Positions 1-8,434 of a stretch of 39,970 bases of DNA are shown here, in pieces (position 1 is the stretch's first letter; the number at the start of each line of letters is the position of its first letter). This stretch comes from Paucisalibacillus globulus DSM 18846 (GTDB taxonomy: Bacteria > Bacillota > Bacilli > Bacillales > Amphibacillaceae), in NCBI RefSeq assembly GCF_000482485.1, contig NZ_AXVK01000034.1:1-39970 (forward strand), read 5' to 3'. The notes under the pieces are model-generated. The model was not told the DNA's origin. It ran no database searches and saw nothing but the letters and a program-made list of their open reading frames with translations. The position numbers were made by a program, and so were the translations under genes.

Positions 1-2
1 AA

Positions 3-407
3 CTAACGGATGAACAAAGGTGGTATTTAGATAGATATTTGGATATGTCGGAGGAACTCTGTAAGGCATATCACCTAAAAGAAGCCTATAAGGAATGGTT
101 TGAAAACGCTAAAAGTATTGGCGAGGATAATATTATGGAGGTTAAGGAAGGGTTATTCTCGTTTTATGAAATGGTGGAAGACGCTGGTATTCCCGAAATG
201 AAAGAAGCGATTAAAACGTTTATAAACTGGCAAATAGAAGTGCTGAACAGCTTCACTTATAATTATTCCAATGGCTTTTTAGAAGGTATAAATAATACCA
301 CTAAAGTTCTAAAAAGAAATGCTTACGGGTTTAGGAACTTTAGGCGATTCAGAGCAAAAATCTTATTGAATCGTCAGTATAAAGGAATTGGGTTACAAAT
401 AGGTTAG
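3..407 (+). mobile_element. ISL3-family transposase, C-terminal part (cut by window edge)
   Basis: An open frame enters from the left edge and ends at 407, giving about 134 residues. The C-terminal block (FLEGINNTTKVLKRNAYGF followed by RNFRRFRAKIL) matches the conserved end of the DDE transposases of the ISL3 family; the Glu in FLEGINN is, from family knowledge, the last catalytic acidic residue. An internal TTG at 39 is not the true start, because the frame stays open to the edge. The bases just after the stop (about 421-450, beginning AATCACCACCCCAACATT) resemble the right end of such elements, but the left end lies outside, so terminal repeats cannot be compared. Whether the copy is complete is unknown. 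Confidence 0.85.
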
Positions 408-475
408 GGTGGCGAAATAAAATCACCACCCCAACATTTGACTTAGAACCTTTAAAAATAGGGTTAGGTATTACA

Positions 476-595
476 ATGATTCAGAGTCAACTGAGGCCAT
501 TAAATAGTAGCATGGGTGAAAATAGAATACTGCTGAACAAAATAATAAGGTTGTATATGGGATTTGTTATATTAATGTTCATCTTGTTAATTTAA
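476..595 (+). CDS. possible small membrane peptide (39 aa)
   Basis: A short frame begins MIQSQLRPLNSS and ends with a hydrophobic stretch (MGFVILMFILLI), preceded by a basic segment, as in single-pass small membrane peptides. The stop at 593-595 is followed ten bases later by a perfect 12-bp hairpin with a T-rich tail, which is what an expressed gene would have. The ribosome binding site is weak (GGTTAGG, about seven bases upstream). It lies directly after the presumed IS end, so it could instead be the tail of a gene cut by the insertion. I recognise no family. Confidence 0.35.
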   Translation: MIQSQLRPLNSSMGENRILLNKIIRLYMGFVILMFILLI

Positions 596-604
596 GAGGG
601 AATA

Positions 605-650
605 AAAAGACATTGGAAAAGAATCAATCTCACCAATGTCTTTTATGTTT
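605..650 (+). terminator. hairpin terminator after small peptide frame
   Basis: Perfect 12-bp arms AAAAGACATTGG (605-616) and CCAATGTCTTTT (633-644) enclose a 16-base loop, followed by TTTTATGTTTTTATT. The A-rich left arm could make it work for the opposite strand as well, where the broken dehydrogenase fragment ends. Confidence 0.6.
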
Positions 651-892
651 TTATTCACTATACGCAAGAAAAATAGAAGACAAATATTGGCTATGCATAA
701 CTCCGGTATAATGCGGATAAGTCCAGTTCGAGCTACCAGATTGCATCATTGAATACTCCACTGGATTTAATGCTGTGCTAACTACCTTACAACTAATTGC
801 CCCTCACTGGCATAGACATCTTGTATTTCTTCCCATACAAGTCCATCTATACTGCCAGGCTGTTTAATTAACCAAGCTTTCAACTTTTTCAT
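651..892 (-). pseudogene. zinc-type alcohol dehydrogenase/quinone reductase, frameshifted N-terminal remnant
   Basis: Translating the minus strand from the ATG at 892 gives MKKLKAWLIKQPGSIDGLVW, then EEIQDVYASEGQLVV and a stop at 782-784. Shifting one base near 785-790 continues in register as VSTALNPVEYSMMQSGSSNW then TYPHYTGV, after which similarity fades and the frame stops at 651-653. Together this is the N-terminal catalytic fold of zinc-type alcohol dehydrogenase/NADPH:quinone reductase proteins (typically about 330 residues), of which only some 70-80 residues remain. It is both frameshifted and truncated. The start lies 18 bases after the glyoxalase stop, suggesting a former operon with it. 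Confidence 0.65.
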
Positions 893-910
893 CTACTTAT
901 ACGAGGGATT

Positions 911-1401
911 TTAATAGTCACCTTGCGAATAAGTCAGTTCATAACTGTGGCTGTATATTTCTACTAAATTCCCGAAAGGATCCTCACAATAAACCATACG
1001 ATACGGTTTTTCACCTGGATAATATTCACGGATTGGCATACGTTGTTTTCCGCCATGAGCAACAATTTTTTCTACAAGCCCTTCTACATCGGGATCTTGA
1101 ACTGCATAATGGAAAATACCTGTTTTCCAAAATTCGAAGTTATTTTCCGGTGTTTCATTATTATTGAACTCAAACATCTCAATGCCGATACCATCACCTG
1201 TTGCTAAGTGTGCAATACGAATTGTCCCCAGCCAGTGCCAAATACATCTTTGCACATAATACCGATCACACTATCATCCTCTTTTACTTCAGACGGCTCC
1301 ATCATGATATACCATCCCATAACTTCTTTATAAAAATTTACAGCTTTATCTAAATCTGGAACAGAAAGCCCTATATGTGAAAATGTTCGTGGATACCTCA
1401 A
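911..1401 (-). pseudogene. glyoxalase/bleomycin-resistance (VOC) family protein, frameshifted
   Basis: The reading frame starts at a TTG (1399-1401) with AAGGAGAG seven bases upstream and runs MRYPRTFSHIGLSVPDLDKA to ...MCKDVFGTGWG, then goes out of frame and stops after 65 residues. The next frame continues exactly where homologues would: TIRIAHLATGDGIGIEMFEF to the end at 911. The break lies in a short G run near 1225-1232, where one extra G would restore a single protein of about 160 residues. The two halves show the paired VOC modules: His in HIGLSVPDLDKAVNFY, and EDPFGNLVEIYSHSYEL near the end. It is either a true loss-of-function deletion or a base-calling error in a homopolymer. It sits divergent from an HxlR regulator. 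Confidence 0.8.
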
Positions 1402-1461
1402 ATCCTATCTCTCCTTTTTCATAATAAAAATAGTATAATACTAGGGTGTCAAATTTAAAAG

Positions 1462-1489
1462 TAGTTACTTTTTTGTATCCTAGTAACTA
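1462..1489. promoter_or_regulatory. inverted-repeat operator between glyoxalase and HxlR regulator
   Basis: Perfect 8-bp arms TAGTTACT (1462-1469) and AGTAACTA (1482-1489) are separated by 12 bases; a further half-site AAGTAACC follows at 1492-1499. The repeat lies between the divergent genes. A minus-strand TTGACA (1447-1452) upstream of the glyoxalase is close by. Symmetric sites of this kind are expected for dimeric HxlR regulators; the assignment is inferred from position. Confidence 0.55.
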
Positions 1490-1526
1490 ATAAGTAACCT
1501 AATTAATATGAAAGAGGATGAAATCA

Positions 1527-1862
1527 GTGCAAGAGAATTATTATAATATTCCAGTTGAAGCTACCTTAGAAGTTATTGGTGGAAAATGGAAGGTCCTAAT
1601 TTTATGCCACCTAAAAAATCAAAAAATGAGATTTAGTGAATTGCAAAGGTCCATCCCACAAATAACAAAAAAAATGTTAACTCAACAATTAAGAGAGTTA
1701 GAAAATGACGGAATCATTAATCGTTATGTATATCAGCAAGTACCACCTAAAGTGGAATATTCACTATCCAATACCGGAGAGTCTTTAAGAAAGGTTCTTG
1801 ACATCATGTGTGCATGGGGAGAAAAAAGAATAACAAATCAATTAGTAACTAGTAAGGAATGA
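1527..1862 (+). CDS. HxlR-family transcriptional regulator
   Basis: About 111 residues forming one winged-helix domain of the HxlR type: EATLEVIGGKWKVLILCHL at the start, FSELQRSIPQITKKMLTQQL as the recognition helix region, and the wing QVPPKVEYSLSNTGESL. These proteins act as dimeric DNA-binding regulators, often responding to electrophiles or oxidants. Two cysteines are present (ILCHL and IMCAW) that could serve as sensors, though this is speculation. An ATG at 1518 is in frame, but the AAGAGG motif (1512-1517) touches it directly; the GTG at 1527 is nine bases from that motif and is the better start. It is divergent from the broken glyoxalase, its probable target. Confidence 0.85.
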   Translation: MQENYYNIPVEATLEVIGGKWKVLILCHLKNQKMRFSELQRSIPQITKKMLTQQLRELENDGIINRYVYQQVPPKVEYSLSNTGESLRKVLDIMCAWGEKRITNQLVTSKE

Positions 1863-1977
1863 ATGTACTAATAATACCGCTGCACTCCACAATCTAGCCC
1901 AATTACAGAATTGGAGAATTCCGTTTAAGATTATTGTTAGTTACTCTCGTGAAGAGACACCATCAGTTATTGTCCAA

Positions 1978-2014
1978 ACCATAAGCTTGTTTACCAACAG
2001 CTTGTGGTTTTTTA
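1978..2014 (+). terminator. terminator downstream of the HxlR gene
   Basis: ACCATAAGCT (1978-1987) pairs with AGCTTGTGGT (1999-2008), with one G-T pair, followed by TTTTTTAT. It lies about 115 bases after the regulator stop. The bases between 1863 and 1977 show no convincing gene. Confidence 0.65.
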
Positions 2015-2121
2015 TATTGTAGAAATCCTCATCATACAACATCAAGAATATTTCTCATTAAACAGTTATTTTTCCAATTTTCTGCTATATATATTAAACT
2101 AGTAGCAGGAGGTCTTGTATA

Positions 2122-2664
2122 ATGAAGAAAATAATAGTTGTTTTAGTGTTCTTGACTATCCTAATATTCGGTTTTGTTGGCTATCTCATTTACACTGACA
2201 TGAAAGCCACAGAAGTGGATAATAACACTGAAAATCGAAGTTCCGCTGAAGTAAATGAGATGCGAGAATCTGCAGGTGGGATTATAACAGAAGACGATAT
2301 GCAATCCTTCAAAGCACAAGGATTGAACCCCTTTGGTCAACAAACATCTTTAATAGAATTAACCGATACAGACTATCAAGAATATATTCATGGGATGAGC
2401 CATCAAAAGGTAAAAGCTGAGCAAAAATGGGGCTTTTATCAAATTAACTCCGAAAGAATAGATTGGTTACTAGAAGGCCTTAATAATACTGTTCTTAGCC
2501 ACAGCAATGTATATAGACAAATTTTAGAAAAATGGGCGAATGGTGATTTTCAAAACGCAGATGATGACCATAATGCAATATGGGAGTTACAGGGTGGTAC
2601 AATCGGACGGGCAACAGGAGTACTATCTTTAGAAGAAGAAAAAGAGTATATAGAAAGTCAGTAA
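2122..2664 (+). CDS. DUF6241-type membrane-anchored protein
   Basis: 180 residues with an N-terminal membrane segment (about residues 4-24, KIIVVLVFLTILIFGFVGYL), then an exported soluble part. The motifs NPFGQQTSLIELTDTDYQEY, YIHGMSHQKVKAEQKWGFY and DHNAIWELQGGTIGRATGVL followed by an EEEKEYI end are those I associate with the DUF6241 family of Bacillaceae, whose function is not known to me. The start is firm: AGGAGG lies about ten bases before the ATG. It stands alone, between the HxlR terminator and a terminator shared with tyrS, so it is probably a single-gene unit. There is no lipobox cysteine after the membrane segment, so it is likely an uncleaved anchor. Confidence 0.75.
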   Translation: MKKIIVVLVFLTILIFGFVGYLIYTDMKATEVDNNTENRSSAEVNEMRESAGGIITEDDMQSFKAQGLNPFGQQTSLIELTDTDYQEYIHGMSHQKVKAEQKWGFYQINSERIDWLLEGLNNTVLSHSNVYRQILEKWANGDFQNADDDHNAIWELQGGTIGRATGVLSLEEEKEYIESQ

Positions 2665-2670
2665 TAACCA

Positions 2671-2707
2671 AAAGAAACTGCTCCAAGTATTGGAACAGTT
2701 TCTTTTT
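2671..2707. terminator. bidirectional terminator between DUF6241 gene and tyrS
   Basis: Arms 2671-2685 (AAAGAAACTGCTCCA) and 2691-2705 (TGGAACAGTTTCTTT) pair with one mismatch around a five-base loop. Runs of A before and T after make it usable by both convergent genes. Confidence 0.75.
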
Positions 2708-2713
2708 AGTGTA

Positions 2714-3985
2714 TTAATTATATCTTATCAAGAAGTATTTCTTCTTCCCTCTTCTAATGATTGTAAACTTACCTTCCAATCTATCTAATTCTGAAACAAC
2801 GTAATTTACATCCTGTTGTCTTTCACCATTAATGGAAACTGCACCATTTGTAATGTCTTCCCTAGCCTGACGCTTGGAAGAAGAGATTTTCGCATTTACC
2901 AGTAGATCCACTAATCCGATATCAACTTTATCTGCTTGATATGATGGTACATCCTTAAATCCTTGTTCAATTTCATCAGCAGTTAGTGATTTTAAATCAC
3001 CACTAAATAGAGATGCAGAAATCTTTTGTGCTTGTTTTACTGATTCCTCACTATGAACCATTCTTGTTACTTCTTCAGCAAGCCGTGTATGGGCAACTCG
3101 TTTTTCCGGATGATTTTCAACTTCTTTTTCTAGTTCCATGAGTTCATCTTCACTTAGGAAAGTAAAGTAACGTAAGAACTTCATCACATCGCGGTCATCT
3201 GTATTAATCCAGAACTGGTAAAACTCATATGGACTTGTTTTATCTGCATCTAACCATACAGCATTACCAGCAGATTTTCCAAACTTAGTTCCATCTGCTT
3301 TTGTAATTAAAGGAACTGTTAAACCAAAAGCCTTTACCTCTTCCTCTTCATTTTCTCTTGCACGACGAATTAATTCCATTCCCGCAGTAATGTTCCCCCA
3401 CTGATCACTACCACCAATTTGAAGCGTGCAATTTTCTTGTGTATATAACTTTTGAAAGTCTAACGATTGTAGGATCATGTAGCTAAATTCTGTAAAAGAT
3501 ATCCCTTGTTCAATGCGAGCGGATACAGATTCTTTTGCTAGCATGTAGTTTACACCAAAGTGTTTTCCAGCATCACGTAAGAAATCAATGATGGTCATAC
3601 TACCTAACCAATCATGGTTATTTCGTACAACTACTGGATTCTCATCTTTATCCACTTCTAATATTTTTGAAATTTGTGCTTTTAGTGCATCACTAAATCC
3701 TTTTACTACTTCTTCTGTGTTCAGGGAACGCTCTGTAGAACGACCGCTTGGATCCCCAATCATACCTGTACCGCCACCTACTAAGGCAATTGGCTTATGG
3801 CCTGCTTTTTGGAATCGCTTTAACATCATTAATGGGACTAAGTGTCCGATGTGTAAGCTATCAGCAGTTGGGTCAAATCCACAATATAATGTTACTACAT
3901 TTTCTGATAGATGCTTTTCTAACCCTTCTCTATCAGTAACCTGGTTAATAAGTCCTCTTTTTTCTAAATCCTCTAAGATATGCAT
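2714..3985 (-). CDS. tyrS: tyrosyl-tRNA synthetase
   Basis: A 423-residue class Ic aminoacyl-tRNA synthetase that charges tRNA-Tyr in the cytoplasm. The HIGH signature is seen as HIGH (45-48) in ADSLHIGHLVPL, the tyrosine pocket in GGSDQWGNITAG, and the KMSKS-like loop as KFGKS (234-238). The S4-type RNA-binding domain occupies the C-terminus (about 355-420, including SSSKRQAREDI). The longest open frame begins 29 codons earlier, inside the T-box terminator region; the ATG at 3985 (MHILEDLEKRG) matches the family start. Expression is controlled by the T-box leader upstream. The gene is convergent with the DUF6241 gene. Confidence 0.97.
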   Translation of the reverse strand: MHILEDLEKRGLINQVTDREGLEKHLSENVVTLYCGFDPTADSLHIGHLVPLMMLKRFQKAGHKPIALVGGGTGMIGDPSGRSTERSLNTEEVVKGFSDALKAQISKILEVDKDENPVVVRNNHDWLGSMTIIDFLRDAGKHFGVNYMLAKESVSARIEQGISFTEFSYMILQSLDFQKLYTQENCTLQIGGSDQWGNITAGMELIRRARENEEEEVKAFGLTVPLITKADGTKFGKSAGNAVWLDADKTSPYEFYQFWINTDDRDVMKFLRYFTFLSEDELMELEKEVENHPEKRVAHTRLAEEVTRMVHSEESVKQAQKISASLFSGDLKSLTADEIEQGFKDVPSYQADKVDIGLVDLLVNAKISSSKRQAREDITNGAVSINGERQQDVNYVVSELDRLEGKFTIIRRGKKKYFLIRYN

Positions 3986-4007
3986 CTTATTCACACTCCA
4001 TTTTTTA

Positions 4008-4265
4008 ATAAAAAACAAAAAAACCCATTCCTTATTAATTAATAAGGGACGAGTTTTAACACGCGGTACCACCCTTGTTGCAAGTTATGCCACTTTGGGG
4101 TTTTTAACGATGACTTCACCGTCTTAATTTTACCTATTGGCTCATTAAGATTGCTCCAGAATTGTATTTCGCCTGCAAATATATACTGGTTCACACCACC
4201 ACCAGCTCTCTTTGATAGGGATTTGCAACACTACTACTTCCTTCATAGCATGAATCTATAATATT
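4008..4265 (-). promoter_or_regulatory. tyrosine-specific T-box riboswitch
   Basis: The minus-strand leader holds the standard T-box parts in order: the Stem I motif AGAGAGCTGGT, the specifier region with GAAATACAATT in which TAC (4166-4164) is a tyrosine codon, the T-box sequence AAGGGTGGTACCGCG (4076-4062), and a long terminator hairpin (4056-4021) followed by a run of T to about 4008. Uncharged tRNA-Tyr would bind the specifier and the T-box bulge and favour antitermination into tyrS. Confidence 0.95.
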
Positions 4266-4271
4266 ACAACT

Positions 4272-4300
4272 ATCATATATAATATATATAAAAAAAGCAA
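4272..4300 (-). promoter_or_regulatory. promoter of the T-box-tyrS transcript
   Basis: Minus-strand -35 TTGCTT (4300-4295), 17-base spacer, -10 TATGAT (4277-4272). Transcription would start near 4265, just before the T-box Stem I. Confidence 0.65.
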
Positions 4301-4342
4301 TTATTTTTTACAAAATTCTTGTACCTACTATACATTTGCCTA

Positions 4343-4351
4343 TGCTATAAT
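4343..4351 (+). promoter_or_regulatory. extended -10 promoter of the penicillin-binding protein gene
   Basis: TGCTATAAT (4343-4351) is a perfect extended -10 element about 30 bases before the GTG start; no good -35 is visible at the usual distance, as is common with extended -10 promoters. Confidence 0.55.
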
Positions 4352-4379
4352 TATTCTTGGAATAATAGGAGGTTTTATC

Positions 4380-7298
4380 GTGGATTTTAAACAATTACTC
4401 CAAAAAGTTGGTACTAAAGTAAAATCAATCTGGAGCACTGGTAAAGTACAACGTGCATCAAGAATTACATATGATGTTGTCTGGAATGTTATTTTGTTTT
4501 TTGTTGTTATTGGAATTATCGGGATGTTCTTCGGTGTGGGTGTCGGATTTGGATACTTTGCCTCTTTAGTCAAAGACGAACCAATACGTCCATATGAAAG
4601 TATGGAAAAAGATATCTATAATTATGAAGAAACATCCAAATTGTATTTTGCTGGAGATATTTATTTTGGTGATATCCAATCTGATCTTCATCGAGAAGAA
4701 ACGAAATTAGAAAATATATCACCAACATTAATTGATGCCGTCTTAGCAACAGAAGATGAATTCTTCAAGGAGCATAATGGTGTCGTACCAAAGGCAATTA
4801 TTCGAGCACTTGTTCAAGAATTTACTAATTCTGATATGAAGTCTGGAGGAAGTACATTAACCCAACAACTTATTAAAAACCAGATTTTAACGAATGAAGT
4901 TTCCTTTGAACGTAAAGCAAAAGAAATTCTACTTGCCATGCGATTAGAACAATTCTTTGAGAAGGATCAAATACTGGAAGCATATCTAAACATTATCCCA
5001 TACGGACGTGGCGCCAATGGAAGAAATATCGCAGGTGTTCAAACTGCTGCCAAAGAAGTTTTTGGGATTAACGCTGATGAAGTTAACCTTCCACAAGCTG
5101 CATTTCTTGCTGGTCTTCCACAAGGTCCTTCTTATTATACACCGTATCAAGGTGGCGGTGGATTAAAAGACCAGGCGGGACTTGACCCTGGAATTAACCG
5201 TATGAAGGTAGTTCTTAACCGTATGTATGAATTAGATTACATTACAGAAAAGGAGTACAATGAGGCGGTTAATTATGATATCGTTGCTGATTTCATCGCT
5301 GAATCTGAATCTCCTATAGAAAAATATCCATATCTAACATTTGAATTAGAAAAAAGAGCTAAAGAAATTATTATGTATGACTTAGCTAAAAAAGATGGAT
5401 TCTCTAAAGAAGATTTAGAAGAAGATGAAGAATTAAAAGGTGAATATTCAATATTAGCTGATCGTGACCTTCGACGAAATGGATATAATATCCATTCAAC
5501 GATAGATAAAGAAATCTATGATGCATTTCAGGAAGTAGCGAAGAATTATCAGCATTATGGTCCCGATTGGACTAGCGAAACAATTGATCCTGCTACTGGT
5601 GAAGTAATACCTTCTATGCGGGTTGAAGCAGCAAGTATATTAATTGAAAATAAAACCGGGAGAATTATTAGCTTTCTTGGTGGTCGTGGGTATAGCCTCG
5701 AAAATCAGCTGAATTATGCTACAGACATGGTACGTACCAATGGTAGTACGATGAAGCCTATTCTTGCATACGCACCTGCAATGGAAAAAGGTGTAGTTCA
5801 ACCAGGAACTCCTATTGCCGATGTTAAGACAACATGGGTAGCGGGTGGTAAAAATTATCAACCGCAAAACTTTGATTATCGCTATCATGGTATTATGTCT
5901 GTTCGTGATCATTTAACAGACTCCTATAACGTACCTGCCATTAAGGTATACACTCAAATAAATCATGATAATCCTGTGGATCAATATTTACGTAAAATGG
6001 GAGTTACAACTCTGGAAGATAATGAATATGCAAACCCAGCCTTAGCAATTGGAGGTACCACTCACGGTATCTCTATAGAAGAAAACACAAACACCTTTGT
6101 AACCTTTGCTAATGGCGGTAACTTTGTCGATGCCTACATGATTGAAAAGATTACCGACCAAGATGGTGAGGTAATTTATGAACATAAAACGGAACCAGTA
6201 GAAGTATTTTCTCCACAAACCAGTTACCTTACAACGGATATATTACGTGATGTTGTTAGTGAAGGTACTGCTAACTATTTACGTTCACAACTAATTTATC
6301 CAAATGTTGACTGGGCCGGTAAAACTGGTACTACCCAAAATACTCATGATGTTCATTTTGTTGCTTATAACCCGAACGTGACAATGGGAACTTGGTTAGG
6401 TTATCGTATAGGACAGTCATTGAAGTGTGATAGTTGTGCTTTATATGAAGGTAATAGAAATATAAAATTGTGGGCAGAGCTAATGAATGCAGCATCAGAG
6501 ATTAGACCCGATTTAGTAGCTCCTTCAGAAAAATTCAAACAACCTGACGGAATCGTAACTAGAAGCGTTTGTGCTACATCTGGTATGCTTGCTTCCGATT
6601 TATGTCAAAAAGCAGGACTGGTATCAAGTGATATATACAATGTCAATTTTGTACCAACTCAAGTTGACGATAGTCTAGTTTCAGGATCCTATGTCCTCGT
6701 TGATGGAAAGTCTGTACTAGCAGGACCAAAAACACCAAAAGAATTTATTCAGGATGACGGTCTATCCTTTAACCCTGAATGGATCATACGAAATGGATAC
6801 GATAAACTAGCTGATTTAACAGAGCTATTCCCTAGTTTCCGTAGGGAGGCTTGGGAAAAGATTTCTTTACCGAATATAGAAGGCCATAAATCAGTAGTTA
6901 ACGATGATGGAAAAGCTCCTGGTGCACCTTCCTCATTAAAGAATAATGGTAACTCCTTGTCATGGAAGGCCTCCGGTAGCAACGATGTTATCGGATACCG
7001 AATTTACCGTGCAAATAAGCCAGGCGATTCATTCGGTCTAATCGGTCATTCTGTTAAAAGTAGTTTTAAAATACCAAACGGTAAGGGTGTTTACCATGTG
7101 AAAGCAGTTGACTACTTCGGATTGGAATCTTCTGCGTCAGAAGAAATTGTTGTCGGTGATTTCTCAGAACCAGAAGAACCGAAGAAAGATGAAACCCCTG
7201 AACAACCGGAACCTGGTAAGGAAGAAGAAAAGCCAGATCCAGGTGAACCTGTTGAATCTGGAGATCCAGAAGAACCTGAAGATCCAAGTAATCAATAA
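4380..7298 (+). CDS. bifunctional class A penicillin-binding protein (PBP1 family) with FN3 domain
   Basis: 972 residues, anchored by one membrane segment (about 33-61) with the rest outside the cell. The glycosyltransferase (GT51) domain spans about 85-260 with Glu125 in ATEDEFF, GGSTLTQQLIKNQ (156-168) and RKAKEILLAMRLE. The transpeptidase domain spans about 400-700 with the acylated Ser456 in STMK, SYN (515-517) and KTGT (648-651). It polymerises lipid II and crosslinks peptidoglycan. A fibronectin type III domain follows (about 845-925) and then a 45-residue Pro/Glu/Asp-rich tail. Two cysteine pairs (CDSC at 683-686; Cys731 and Cys742) could form extracellular disulfides. The GTG start has AGGAGGT seven bases upstream. 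It is divergent from tyrS and looks monocistronic. Confidence 0.95.
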   Translation: MDFKQLLQKVGTKVKSIWSTGKVQRASRITYDVVWNVILFFVVIGIIGMFFGVGVGFGYFASLVKDEPIRPYESMEKDIYNYEETSKLYFAGDIYFGDIQSDLHREETKLENISPTLIDAVLATEDEFFKEHNGVVPKAIIRALVQEFTNSDMKSGGSTLTQQLIKNQILTNEVSFERKAKEILLAMRLEQFFEKDQILEAYLNIIPYGRGANGRNIAGVQTAAKEVFGINADEVNLPQAAFLAGLPQGPSYYTPYQGGGGLKDQAGLDPGINRMKVVLNRMYELDYITEKEYNEAVNYDIVADFIAESESPIEKYPYLTFELEKRAKEIIMYDLAKKDGFSKEDLEEDEELKGEYSILADRDLRRNGYNIHSTIDKEIYDAFQEVAKNYQHYGPDWTSETIDPATGEVIPSMRVEAASILIENKTGRIISFLGGRGYSLENQLNYATDMVRTNGSTMKPILAYAPAMEKGVVQPGTPIADVKTTWVAGGKNYQPQNFDYRYHGIMSVRDHLTDSYNVPAIKVYTQINHDNPVDQYLRKMGVTTLEDNEYANPALAIGGTTHGISIEENTNTFVTFANGGNFVDAYMIEKITDQDGEVIYEHKTEPVEVFSPQTSYLTTDILRDVVSEGTANYLRSQLIYPNVDWAGKTGTTQNTHDVHFVAYNPNVTMGTWLGYRIGQSLKCDSCALYEGNRNIKLWAELMNAASEIRPDLVAPSEKFKQPDGIVTRSVCATSGMLASDLCQKAGLVSSDIYNVNFVPTQVDDSLVSGSYVLVDGKSVLAGPKTPKEFIQDDGLSFNPEWIIRNGYDKLADLTELFPSFRREAWEKISLPNIEGHKSVVNDDGKAPGAPSSLKNNGNSLSWKASGSNDVIGYRIYRANKPGDSFGLIGHSVKSSFKIPNGKGVYHVKAVDYFGLESSASEEIVVGDFSEPEEPKKDETPEQPEPGKEEEKPDPGEPVESGDPEEPEDPSNQ

Positions 7299-7417
7299 GG
7301 ATAAGTTGGTTCTAACGATGTTATTCAATCGTATTGAAGAAACTTAATGGGGTTTGAATAAAGAATGAGAGATTAAATTGTTAAGTATTGCAATTAGTTA
7401 AGAACAATGTGTACTAC

Positions 7418-7464
7418 AAATAAGCACTATCCTAATTCAATTTGAACTAGGATAGTGCTTATTT
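7418..7464. terminator. terminator after the penicillin-binding protein gene
   Basis: A perfect 17-bp stem: arms 7418-7434 and 7448-7464, around AAATAAGCACTATCCTA. The tail is only moderately T-rich. It can also serve the convergent phosphotransferase gene. The remaining bases of the 7299-7597 gap show nothing else. Confidence 0.75.
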
Positions 7465-7597
7465 ATTTCTATGCTAATTAGGCTGTTATCATAATGTTTG
7501 TTTTCTTTTGTCTTGGTGGTGATTATCTAATTTAGAATCCTATTCACTGACTAGTATAAGAAACTATAAACACAACACGTCCTGAAAGTCCTTTATT

Positions 7598-8434
7598 TCA
7601 TTTGCCAAGTCTTAATTTTATCTCATTTACTAATAATTGCTTCTCTTCTTCAGAAATACCGTCAGCAGAAAGCTTGCGGGCTGCAATCGGAACAATCCAT
7701 GGGTCTACTTCCTCATAGGTAATACCGGTAAGAAGTGTATATTCATCCACAAATATTCTAATTATACTTCCCCTTATTGCATCAAAATATCTAACAATAT
7801 TTTGCTGTGTATCTGCTGGTAGAACAGCATATTTAATCATTATTATGTATTCAGCAACGTCCGTTTCTGGATTTCCACAAGAGGCATCATTCCAATCAAT
7901 AAATACTGGATTTCCATTGCTCATTACTATATTGTTAGGATTTGGATCACCATGGCACATCTGGCTTTTTATAGGCAAACCATCTAAAATACCAATAACT
8001 GCATCTTTTTCAGAATCATTTAAGTAGTTCACACTAACTATCTGTTTCTTCAAGAATTCTCTTTGTGGACGTAACTCCTTATGAGATATACGATGTATTT
8101 CACTTAATAGACGTGCAGTATGTCGAATATCATTAAAATCTAACGTTGATTGACCTTTGCTTACCTGTTCGATTATATTATTAAATAAGCGTTCTTTTAA
8201 CGTCTCGCCAACTACCCGATCAAACACAATACCAGGCCGGTCATTATACGCTACAATTTCATAGGGCCTAGGAACAGCTAACCCCATTTCCCAAGCAATA
8301 AGATTATTCTTAAATTCCCTTTCTAAAGCTATTTTGTGAGTATTTGGTTTTGCTAATTTAATCACTTTGTTTCTACCTTCCCATTCAAACACCTCTGAGT
8401 TTCCACCTTCACCAATCTTTCTACCAATCTTCAC
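7598..8434 (-). CDS. aminoglycoside phosphotransferase/choline kinase-like protein
   Basis: 278 residues with the protein-kinase-like fold of the APH family: glycine-rich loop IGEGGNSEVFEW (about 8-19), the kinase lysine region KVIKLAK, the catalytic loop CHGDPNPNNIV (about 170-180) and the metal-binding FIDWNDASCG. These enzymes transfer phosphate from ATP to a small molecule, but the substrate cannot be read from sequence and antibiotic resistance should not be assumed. The start is a GTG with GGGGGA eight bases upstream. It is a single gene, divergent from acuABC, in the place where I recall acsA in B. subtilis. Confidence 0.85.
   Translation of the reverse strand: MKIGRKIGEGGNSEVFEWEGRNKVIKLAKPNTHKIALEREFKNNLIAWEMGLAVPRPYEIVAYNDRPGIVFDRVVGETLKERLFNNIIEQVSKGQSTLDFNDIRHTARLLSEIHRISHKELRPQREFLKKQIVSVNYLNDSEKDAVIGILDGLPIKSQMCHGDPNPNNIVMSNGNPVFIDWNDASCGNPETDVAEYIIMIKYAVLPADTQQNIVRYFDAIRGSIIRIFVDEYTLLTGITYEEVDPWIVPIAARKLSADGISEEEKQLLVNEIKLRLGK

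Noticed and set aside
1863-1977. Open frame after the HxlR gene
   Set aside because: No start codon with ribosome binding site and no recognisable motif; it runs into the terminator.
3986-4072. 29-residue extension of TyrS
   Set aside because: It translates the T-box terminator region; the family start is MHILEDLEKRG at 3985.
3588-4127. Plus-strand frame of 179 residues opposite tyrS
   Set aside because: It is the shadow of tyrS and its T-box; no independent coding signals.
7598-8434. Antibiotic-resistance call for the APH-like protein
   Set aside because: Only fold-level kinase motifs are visible; such chromosomal proteins usually act on other substrates.
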